Origin: Phylloscopus collybita
Taxonomy: Eukaryota > Chordata > Aves > Passeriformes > Phylloscopidae
Direction of reading: 5' to 3'
Length of the DNA: 64,000 nucleotides
Assembly (NCBI GenBank): GCA_027886175.1
Contig: JAJNNQ010000024.1
Location: 27,135,001-27,199,000, forward strand
Positions 36,496 to 45,440 of this stretch are shown here, one piece after another. Made by a program: the position numbers and the translations under genes. The first letter of the stretch is position 1. Every line of letters begins with the position of its first letter. The notes under the pieces are model-generated. The model worked only from the letters and a program-made list of their open reading frames with translations. It was not told the DNA's origin and did not search any database.

Positions 36496-36590
36496 TCTGG
36501 AGCATAATTAAATTATAGATTAAATTGGAGTTAAAAAAACCCTACCATAATAATAAAAGGGCGATTTGTGTGTTGATTAAAGTGAAAACA
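36496..36590 (+). repeat. Duplicated non-coding element, copy B
   Basis: Second copy of the element at 34246-34335, same strand, about 2.25 kb away. The right half CATAATAATAAAAGGGCGA onward to GTGAAAACA matches copy A with only five differences. Copy B lacks the left arm of the palindrome that copy A has immediately upstream (34235-34245). Copies could stem from local duplication or from two insertions of an unrecognised old repeat. Confidence 0.85.
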
Positions 36591-37494
36591 TGCAGTCATT
36601 AGCCTGTGTATAAATCTTGTTAGCTGTGAGCAGAGCTGTATGTTGCCATTAACCTGGTAAGTGCCTGGGGGAACTGGCACTTCTCTGGGTGTTTAAAACA
36701 TGGATGTGCATCAGGGCAGCTGCTGCCCTCTGGGACCTCCGTGTTGGAGGTCAGGCAGGGGAGTGGTACACATCTGCTGGTAATAAAAATCACTCAAAGT
36801 ATACGCTTTGCAATGCCTCATACACATCTGTTTCCATGGGACAAGGCCTACCAAAAGATAGGCATTTTTAAGTGTGGGACAAGGGCAGGTGATGAGAGGT
36901 GCTTTCTCCAGAGACCACAGGCCAGCCTTGCTGTGACTATGGGGCTACACACAGAAAAGGGAGGGAAGTGAAGCCATTGTGTGGGGGAAAAGCATGAGCC
37001 TTCACCAATCCTTGGTAAATTTCAAGAGGATAATGGTGACCCTAAATAGAAAGGGGTATCCTCTGACAGTGTTTCTACATCCCAGAGAAATGCTTAGAAA
37101 ACCAAAGCCAGAAAATTCTGCTCCTTTGCTTTTGTCTTAAAGGCTTTCAGGGAGCTTTGAGGGTCGCCAAAAGTCAGATGCTCCTGGCCCTTGCCTTACA
37201 TACCTGGGAACTTCTTGCCTCATGTGATCTCTGTTGTGGATGGGGCAGAGACCTCAAACAGATCCTAGACCTGCATCCTAGACCTTCTCCATGTTCCCGA
37301 TTAAAAGGTCAACACACCTTCCTCCCACACAGTGCTGCGTATCCTCCCTCTCACATCCATTTTGCCCCACTGGGCTCAGGAGTTTGTGTCTTCCCAAGGC
37401 ATTCTGAATAACCTTCCTGAGGAACCCTGCTGGGATGCATAAAGGCTCCTCCTTACAGCCCTTTCCTTCTCCTGTATTTCATACCTCTCCTGAG
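36591..37494. other. Non-coding sequence, nothing recognised
   Basis: No gene, LINE or LTR signature beyond the weak downstream continuation of the duplicated element. Confidence 0.55.
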
Positions 37495-37850
37495 CCAAGC
37501 ACACTGTGTTCCCGTATTACGAGAGAATAATTGCTTTTCCACATCTCATATCCATGCTATTTTTTTTTCTCTTTTGCTTTACAAACTCCTCTCCCAGAGA
37601 AATATGTCCCCGCACGAGAGCTTTAGATCGAATTTTTAGATCAAATTATCCTTCTGTTCTATAATACCATCCGTAATTACTCCCTGTAACTTTGCTTTTG
37701 CAAGTGATCGCAACCATCAGGCAATTTTCACACATCTCGCCAATAGAACTCAAGAACAAGCAAATATTAGAGTGAGTGCGAATTTATTTTTATTTATAAA
37801 TTACTTAACATAGAAAAAAAAAAAAGCGACAAGTTCCGAGCACTTAGCAA
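37495..37850. other. Candidate conserved non-coding element
   Basis: AT-rich sequence with intact CpGs and clustered homeodomain-like or GATC-centred motifs: CCCGTATTACGAG, TTTAGATCGAATTTTTAGAT, ATCCGTAATTACTCC, GTGATCGCAACC, ATCTCGCC. It resembles vertebrate developmental enhancers in composition. It is not a known repeat as far as I can see. Untested inference. Confidence 0.35.
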
Positions 37851-38344
37851 ATTACTGACTTGAAATAGCTTTTGCAAAATTTGCCTGTGTTGTTTTCTCC
37901 CATGCCTTGCAAAAAGGGGAGGGAAGGGGCACAGGGGGAAAGGCATACGTGCTTGGATACTGGAAAGACTGGAGAGGAGCTGAACAAACTGTGGCATATT
38001 TCACAGTGTAAAGACGCATGCAAAAGTCTTGAGCTTTCAATACAATGAGATTTCTCAGTCACTCATAAGTTTAGGCACCGACTCAAGTTATCAACATGAG
38101 GAAGGCAAGCTTAGTATTTCACCTGTTCATGTATGCCTGAATTGAGTCTCCTCTAGCCTCTCAGTAGCTTCACCTGGCAGCCACTCAGTTACATCCAACT
38201 TTGATTTGGGTTTGGAAATGATTCTTTCCCAGATTTGTGTCGCTTCCCATAAAATTTCAGCCAGAGATCCGGCCAACAGGGAGCTCAGCTCTGCATTAGC
38301 CCAACTTCAGTTGCAAGTGTAGCAGAAGAGAAAAAGAAGGATCC

Positions 38345-38372
38345 AAAAAAAAAAAAAAAAAAAAAAAAAAAA
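38345..38372. repeat. Poly-A run (A28)
   Basis: Uninterrupted A28 followed by GCCCCGCG. No recognisable retrocopy upstream. Confidence 0.92.
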
Positions 38373-38929
38373 GCCCCGCGTTTGACTCCATCTCAAACTG
38401 TTCCGTTCCAGAACTGAATCCAAAACCAAACTTTGCATTTAGACCCATCTGCCACGAGCCCTTGGCTCACAGGTGGAAGTCTGTAACCTGCTGCCAATGA
38501 GGGCATGTTTCATGAGACTGCAGTGGGGAAGACTTGGCTGGCAGAAAATATCAGTGGCTGCATTGTCCAGAGGCAACAAACAACCAGCTTGCTCATATGG
38601 AAAGTAGACATTGGAGCAAGTACGAAAAAATCAAGATCATCACAAAAGGCTGCAGCACATGGGTTTTGTCATTTTGGCCAGGCTTTTCCAAGCCTGAGGG
38701 GCACAAGAGCCTATCTTAAATGGTCTTTTTGTGATATCACCAGCATGGATTATCAAGGCTAATCTCAGATTTGAACCGAAAAGTCACAAGGAATTTGCAG
38801 CAGGAAGGAGGGCTTTTGGCTAAGAGCAGGGTCCCCGTAGTGAACTTTGTTTGTGTTAAATGTCAAAAAGAGAGCACGCCTAGTGACTTTTGGCAAGTTT
38901 TCTTTCAGCTACCAAGTTGCAGAGCAGAT
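38373..38929. other. Non-coding sequence, nothing clear
   Basis: No gene seen. Part of it, especially after about 38770, may be diverged CR1 sequence continuing into the recognisable 3' end that follows. Confidence 0.4.
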
Positions 38930-39082
38930 CAGAGAGTGGGATCTCTCTTCCTGGACACTTTCAAGACTCAGCTCAACAAAACTGTGGCCGATCTGATCTC
39001 GTGTTGGTGATGGTCCCAGAGAAGCTGGATTATGTGATCTCCAGAGAGCCCTTCCAGTCAGATTTTCTGTGATTTTTGCAGT
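38930..39082 (+). mobile_element. Old CR1 LINE 3' end
   Basis: Plus-strand landmarks of the CR1 3' end are present: CTCTTCCTGGACACTTTCAA, then GATCTGATCTCGTG, GATTATGTGATCTCCAGAGA, and the terminal CCCTTCCAGTCAGATTTTCT with GTGAT. Divergence is high, so it is an older copy than the one at 56.9 kb. 5'-truncated, no coding capacity. Confidence 0.75.
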
Positions 39083-39164
39083 GCAGATATACCCTCTTCG
39101 GTTTGGTTCTCTGTATAAATATAAGTGAAATCTGCATCATCCCTCGGAATTCCCAGCAGCCAAG

Positions 39165-39245
39165 GCTCATAGAATAACTTGGGATGGACAAGACCATCCC
39201 AGGTCATTTGGTCCAACAGGTTGCTCAAAGCAGGGTGAGCTTAGG
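39165..39245 (-). mobile_element. CR1 LINE 3'-end remnant, opposite strand
   Basis: CATAGAATAACTTGGGATGG followed by GACCATCCCAGGTCATTTGG and TCCAACAGGTTGCTCAAAGC is the antisense of a CR1 3' end. It lies about 80 bases from the plus-strand copy, so two CR1 copies face each other tail to tail. Confidence 0.7.
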
Positions 39246-39871
39246 TAAGGCACCAGTACAGCAGTAAGGAGAGATCACAGGCTACTCCTGAAGGTCACCT
39301 TTATTCAGAGGGTTCCCTTTCGCTGCAGAGGAGCCTGCCAAACACGTGGTTCCTAAAGTATCTCACACCCCCCCTAAAATATTTTAGTATTCCACAAATC
39401 AAAAGAGAGATTGAAATACCATTTACTTCTTAGCTTCACTTCTAGAGGAAACTCCCATTGTAATCAGGAATTTTAAATATCCAAAAGGCATGCAGATGAT
39501 ATTGAGTCTCTCCCTCCATCCAGGAACACAATCTCTTACAACCAAGGCAGATAAAAACTGACCTTAAAGCCCTGTGGAGAGAAGCCCCATCAGACCTCCA
39601 AGCAGCCTTTTAAAGGGCTTCATCTTCCTTCTTACCATGATGCTTCTCTGTGTTTTAACTTAGTCTCACTTCCTATGGTACAAAAGAATGGCATCTTTCC
39701 CTCTTTTCACAAATCTTTGGTAGGTTACCACCACATTCATCTGCAAGCCCTGACAGGCAGGGGCACAGCCTCGTGGAGGCCTGTACAGCATCTAACACAA
39801 CTGGGCAGGAATCAGAGCCTTTCCCTTTGTATCATATTTGTAAGAACCAACCTGCACCAGTGAATGCACTG
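39246..39871. other. Non-coding sequence, nothing recognised
   Basis: No gene or repeat signature. Confidence 0.55.
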
Positions 39872-40010
39872 ACCCTGTAAAGCAGGGAAGTGTCATTTCA
39901 GAGATGAGAAAATGAAGCAGAAAGGCAGGCAGCATAGCAGCATGCCAAAGTTCACACAGAAAGTCCGTGCCAGGCCTGGGAATCAGGCCTTACTCAAGCA
40001 TCTTAATGTT
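39872..40010 (-). mobile_element. MIR-type SINE remnant
   Basis: GTCATTTCAGAGATGAGAAA, ATGAAGCAGAAAGGCAGGCA, AAAGTTCACACAGAAAGTCC and CCAGGCCTGGGAATCAGG follow the order of the MIR core in antisense: the ATGAGGAAACTGAGGC-like box, then the TCACACAG box, then the GGGA-TC box. MIR copies in birds are few and very old, so the degree of drift fits. Confidence 0.6.
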
Positions 40011-40654
40011 CTCTCCCCTCCTTTTGGCACTGCAGAGATATAAAATAATAATAATCACGAAATGTGCTCAGATACTAAGAGGATCATCACCTTAATTCAA
40101 ATAATAGAAATAGCCAGCGTCTGTGCGATGCAGAATCCAAATGGTATACAATGGGGAGAACAAGATGTAGCTTAGAGTTTAAAAGTAATTAAAATTTCCT
40201 ACCTAAGTTTCTTTTGCTTAATGTACTTCCAAAAAAACGTTCATCTGCTTGCAAATGCCTGACCCTAGGAGTGCAGGTTTCAATGCAATGGAAAGGCATA
40301 CATTGGCAGAATGACAGCAACCGAACAGCATCTCATCTGGATCCAAAAATGTAAAGAAAAGGAAATACTCATTATTCTAGAGGCTCAAAGACAATTTCAA
40401 TCCATTTTAACTCTAACAGGTCCCCCTGTGGCCTCTTAAAACCTACTGAATTGAAGCAAAGTAGTGTAAGCGGCAGAGTTTCATCTTCAAAGGTGCAGTG
40501 AAAGTATCCAGGTTGACAAGAGGGCTCAGTTCAGGAGGTTTTGTGGGGTTTCACTGTGGACTTTTAACAATGCTCTTCTGCAGCACCTTTTATCTGTGGA
40601 TCTGACTGCACTTTAAAGATACTGACTGATCTCTCACCATGTTTCTCTTGGGAG
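40011..40654. other. Non-coding sequence, short (AAT)n near 40040
   Basis: Unique-looking AT-rich sequence with a short ATAATAATAAT stretch. Nothing else recognised. Confidence 0.55.
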
Positions 40655-40785
40655 AGGTGTATTATTACCTCCATTTAATTAGCAGGGAAACTGAGGCATA
40701 GCAAAAGGAAGTTATTTGCTTGGGCCTGCACAGCTCACTAGTGGAGGGAAGGGAAAGGCTGGGATTAGATACAAGCTCTCTTGAT
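40655..40785 (-). mobile_element. MIR-type SINE remnant, better preserved
   Basis: GTATTATTACCTCCATTTAA, CAGGGAAACTGAGGCATAGC, AGTTATTTGCTTGGGCCTGC, ACAGCTCACTAGTGGAGGGA and GGCTGGGATTAGATAC follow the MIR core in antisense closely. Gap-free pairing is visible over the GGGAAACTGAGGCA box. This is one of the clearer MIR-type copies in the window. Confidence 0.75.
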
Positions 40786-43354
40786 GGTTTAGGTGTCCCA
40801 CTGATTTTTATCTTCTCTGCTCCTGCTTGCCTCTTCAGCTGCAGTCCCCTCCAGCCCCGAGCTGTCAGGAGCCCTGGGGGATGTGAGGGGTGTGCTGAGC
40901 AGGCAGTGATCACAGCAAAACAAGCAGCAACCCTGCTCGTTCATTCAGAGCAGTTCTGAGCATGTAAAGAGAAATCTCAGTGGTCCAGAAGAGACCTCAT
41001 AGCTCCAACAGCCCTATTCCTAGGCTACTAGTCATATTTTGCAAAGGTATAAAGCAAAAATGAGAGAAAACCCTCCTTCTTCCTCCCCATTACTCTAGCA
41101 TTGCACAGTGCAACTGCTGTGCTAGAGAGGGATATGAATTTCTCTCAAATCAAGAAAAGAATTTGAGTCCCAGACTGGAAACTGTAGCTGTACTGGAAGC
41201 TCTTGGCATTCACTGTGCACCTTTACAGAACCTCCTACTCATCCCAGAGTCACACCTGTCTTTTTAATCTGTATGTGCTCTTTTTCCACATCCACACATA
41301 GACATGCATAACAATGAATGAATAAGTGTTTATGTGACTCTCCAGAAAACAGTATGGAGAAGCCCTGAGAAGAGAGAATTGCTACTATCACCCTAGCAAG
41401 GTCTTCCACTTAGCTCCCTTTCACGGTTATTTAAATATCAGCATTGTAAACTGTAGTAAGATCATCAATATTGAAGCCCACATATTTCCCTGCCTCCTGA
41501 GAAAGCCCTGGCAGGAGCCAGCAGTACTCCAGGTGTGTTAAAACGTATTATCTCATGCTTGGTGCCCCACTTGTATAGAAGAGATGGTTGCTAGCTCAGA
41601 TCCAAGCAGTTCAGAGAGTTTTCTGTGGTTGCACTCGAACACAGACATGTGCGTTCACGGGGAAAAGGGAGTGGAAGGAACATCCCCTCAATTTACCTTT
41701 ATTCCATTGTTCTCCTCATAGCTTTCAAGGGTTTTGACTATATTTAGGCTGGCAAGGCCAGACAGCGGAGCCTACGCTGTGCTCACAATGTGGGGGTTGA
41801 TACAATTTACGGTGTCCTTTTGAAGAGAGTCCCACTGTAGAAGCCAGGCAGCTCTAGCAGAAGAGCTCTGGAGAAACTGGATCTGAGGGAAAGCAGCAGG
41901 TTGGGGTAGGGGAAGTCTCTGAATGAGGTATGTGTTGTCAAGTAGAACATCAGGGAGATAGTCACAGAGTCTTAATAGAGTTTCCAACATAGATGTGATT
42001 CAGAGCACCAAAACCCAGAATCTGCTTGCTCAGTTCTGTTATAGGAGAAAAGCAGGTGCCCACAAAAAGGAGTTCAGGATTCCAGATATAACTGCATAAA
42101 TGCTTTGTAATTCACTAATAACAACCACAACCTGAGCATTCATATCTTAAAGACACAGAGGTACCTTTGCTTTTCTTCTTTAAGAGCAGCCAAATTTAAT
42201 GAGGCCTTGACCCTATTCCAGGGAACAAGAAGTTTCTCCACTCTCCCACAAAGGGCTGCCTCCAAGGGTATGCAAGTCCAGTTCCCTCACAGAGCTGCAA
42301 TGGAGATGATGCTGGTGGACACTGGAGGTTGCTAAGACACCCTGGCTTCAACTGGAAACTGTCACATCCTGCCTTTTGGATGGGCTCGCAGTTTGCTAAA
42401 TGGAATGCATGGTTCCCATGCTGATCATAATTAATGGAGATGCTCCGGGATTTTTAAGAGGCAAGTGCCTGCTCTTTTGGAACCAGAGGACCTGAGATTT
42501 ATCACTGGTGCTGCAATGAAGAGGGAAGTCAACATGATGTACAATGTAGAGACCATCAAAAATTACTCCTATGACCATGGATTCATTGAATTACTTAACA
42601 TCCTCACACAGAACTCTGGAGTTTAATAATGCTAATGGGGTACTTTGAGATCCATACACTGAAGAACTGAAGGAGGAAAATTATCATTATGTTCTCCCAC
42701 TGTCATCTGCAGGTTTCAAAATATATTACAGTCCTTCAGTAATTGTCACAATGCCCCACTAAGTCAATATTATTATAATAGTTTCATAAATGCTAAGAGA
42801 CTGATTTTGATCTCACTCACAGGGATCCAATCACGACATCATATCCCAGCCAGAGGGCTGTCTCTTGCATTTCAGGGCGTGGGAGCATTGTGGGTTAGAA
42901 ACATCTCCTACAGAAAATAAATGAGCTTTGACCACAAAGAACCAGATTAGAGAACTGTAATGGTGCCTCACAGAGATGGCAAGTCTGGCTCACCAGCTCC
43001 GTTGCGTTCATGATGCTTTACAGCAGAGGTCCTGTCCCACACAAGAACTTGGGCAATTCTAGGTGTAATCCTGGGGTTCTTTCAGAAGTGAGCTTGGGGG
43101 CTGACCCAGGGGCTCACACCTCAAAGCAGACCTTGCTATTTACATCACTGTGAATGACAAGAAAACCTAAACAACTCGTTCAAGAGTGCACACTGTTATC
43201 AGTAAAACTGCTCCGAGGGAAAGCTGAATCCTCATCTTCAACCAGCAGATAACCCTTCCCTCCCTGTGGTTTTGGAGTGGTGACAATGCATTAGCCAACA
43301 GGGTACATAGCTGCAGGTGGGATAGAGGAGTTTGGAAATTGATTTCTGAGAGTT
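40786..43354. other. Non-coding sequence, no gene or known repeat seen
   Basis: About 2.6 kb of unique-looking sequence without protein-like frames. No LTR or LINE signature. Confidence 0.55.
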
Positions 43355-43495
43355 ACGGGAAGTCCCTTGTCAAAACTTTCACCTTGGTGGATGACCTCAG
43401 TATTCATCTCCATAAAATGGGGAGAAGAAAGCAATCTTGCTTTACACATTGCTTTGAGATTCACAGATAAAACACGGTTTCTAGAGTGCCTATGC
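43355..43495 (+). mobile_element. MIR-type (amniote) SINE remnant
   Basis: ACCTCAGTATTCATCTCCAT, AAAATGGGGAGAAGAAAGC, CACATTGCTTTGAGATTCAC and AGATAAAACACGGTTTCTAG with AGTGCCTATG follow the 3' half of amniote MIR in plus orientation, including the GCTTTGAGAT box seen in non-mammalian copies. Confidence 0.65.
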
Positions 43496-44929
43496 TTTGT
43501 TTAAAAATTCATAGCATCATTTTCCCTTCTGCCCTCCATGCCACTAACCAAAATTCAGGGAGTGGTGAATTGTTGCAGGGGAATCAGGAACTGGAAAGAA
43601 GTCTTTTATTATGTCTTATTTATTTGCAAAGAACACATGGACTAATACTTTCTCCCATGCAGGAGAAATCAAACAAGCCAGAGAGTTTCTTTGCTTACAG
43701 CATCAAACTCCAGGCTTTTCCTTAGGGTCAGGCTACCAGCTGCCTGAACAAGCTGTGCTTCAGCTTCCTTCTTTCTCCATACTCGTGTTGAAGTTACATT
43801 CTATCTCTCACATGCATACACACCAACCCAATATTTTCAGAGCCCATTGAAATTGTCTTTTCTGAGTGGCTAAGTGTGCTTGTATGACCTCTGGCTTGGA
43901 TAGAAGCCTCCTATCATTTCATAAGAGACTTTAACCATTACTCTAGAGTGAAAAAATGAAACTTAGCTCAAGCTACAATGGCACTGGTGAATCTCATGCC
44001 CTAAAGCAATGGCCAAAGCTCCCCAGCACTCTGCTTCTGAGAGCATATACCCAACAACATGAATTTTGCACTTGAATTGCTGCAAGCCTCCTTGGGAGAA
44101 TTTCTTCACATCAGTTCAGCTGTTTCTCTCTGTGGCTCTGGCAGACACACAGGCAAATTTCCCGAGGTGCTCCCTCTCTAGGCCTTCTTTAATTTGCAGG
44201 GCATGCTTCTGCCCCCAACAGCACCACTAGCAAGTCAGCAATGGGAACACGAAGGATGCAGAAAAGAGGATGAGTTTGGAGTCGTTTCGGTTTCTTTAAT
44301 GCAAGGTGACAGAGTGCAGCAGAAGAAGAGAGAGGCAAGATCTGGGAATTTCAGAGGCAAGAGGAAGAAAATTGAGTGTCTGTTATGACTTACTGGGACT
44401 TTACACCTAAAATTGTGAACTCTAGGGAAAGCACCACAGGAGAAAAGGGGAGAAAGGAAAAACAGATAAAAGCTAATAGAAGCAGGGCCAGGGCAATACA
44501 TTTGGGAGATGTGGGAAAGGCACTGGGGAAAAGGATAGGTGAAAGCAACATGAAGGAAACAGAACCTGAGAGGTGAAACAAAAGGGGGAAAAGAAAAAGA
44601 GAATATAGGAAATGGAAGAAAACAGTTTGGCCAAAGAGGGAGGAAATAAGCCAGACAAGAGAACAAGGAATAGAGAACAGGAAAAGAAGCAAGCAGGGCT
44701 TTTACCCAAACAGGCAAAAAATTAGGATGCTGCTTTAGGATACATTAAAAGAAAAAAAAGAAAGCATCTTGTTCAGAGATGGGGACGTAGTTACGGATTA
44801 GATTAGAGCTGAGCTCTGGAATACTCACGCTCCTCAGAGCTAGTGGCCGATTTTGAAGACCCTGGCTGCACTGGCCCTTCTTGCAGCACAGTGAAGAATT
44901 GCTGTGTCCAAGAGCACCATCAAGCGGTG
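43496..44929. other. Non-coding sequence; purine-rich at 44.3-44.7 kb
   Basis: No gene supported. The 44300-44700 stretch is strongly purine-rich on the plus strand, which produces long minus-strand frames rich in F, S, L and P (for example 44235-44717). Their amino-acid make-up reflects base composition, not a protein family. Confidence 0.55.
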
Positions 44930-45060
44930 AAGGATAAGCGACATTGAAGCGCCAAAAGGCGCTTTTTGGCGCTTGAGGGAAAACATTGCGCGGAGCAATC
45001 CATTCCCGAGCGGTATCCCCGGCACAGGGAGCGCCGCATCTCAGCACGGAGCAGACTAAA
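44930..45060. promoter_or_regulatory. Small CpG-rich block with inverted E2F-like sites
   Basis: About 13 CpGs in 130 bases, the densest in the window. At its centre AAGCGCCAAAA (44947-44957) and TTTTGGCGCTT (44964-44974) are perfect reverse complements around GGCGCT. Each arm contains GCGCCAAA/TTTGGCGC, which fits the E2F consensus TTTSSCGC. Such paired E2F sites in a CpG island are typical of cell-cycle promoters. No TATA box, start codon context or exon is visible on either side, so a promoter role is inferred. It could belong to an unannotated non-coding RNA or a distant first exon. Confidence 0.5.
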
Positions 45061-45440
45061 GGAGGAGAGGCAGCTCTAGGCAGGCAGCTGCTGCACACAC
45101 AGCACCTGAAAGGGCTTCTGACTGCAGGTGGGGATGTGGGGCAAAAGCAAGGTGGGGCAAAAGTAAGGTGGGAATGGCCCAGAGAGGAAACAAAAGGAAC
45201 AGCGGCAGAGCAGGGAAGCAGTGACACTACAGCACGGAGCGGGAAGGATCAACCTGGAGAAGGTGCCTGGGATCGAGTGTGACAGCAAGGGGCAAGGGTG
45301 GGAAGAAGCAGCAATCGTGGGGGTCAGTGGCTGAAACCAACGTGATCACACGCGTCACAGGTATTCGCAGAGGGCTCAGGAAAATCAGAAAAGAATCAGC
45401 TTAGATCTGGGCACCTTACTGGGGAATTACCTCTCCACAG
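45061..45440. other. Flank of the CpG block with a 16-bp tandem duplication
   Basis: GC content and CpG stay raised to about 45360 (GAGCGGGAAGGATC, CAATCGTGGG, CACACGCGTCAC). GTGGGGCAAAAGCAAG is followed directly by GTGGGGCAAAAGTAAG (45135-45168 region). The 160-codon minus frame (45227-44745) covering this area has no family resemblance. Confidence 0.5.

Noticed and set aside
44235..45227. Two 160-codon minus-strand frames rich in F, S, L, P and C
   Set aside because: Purine-rich plus-strand composition explains the make-up; no family resemblance.
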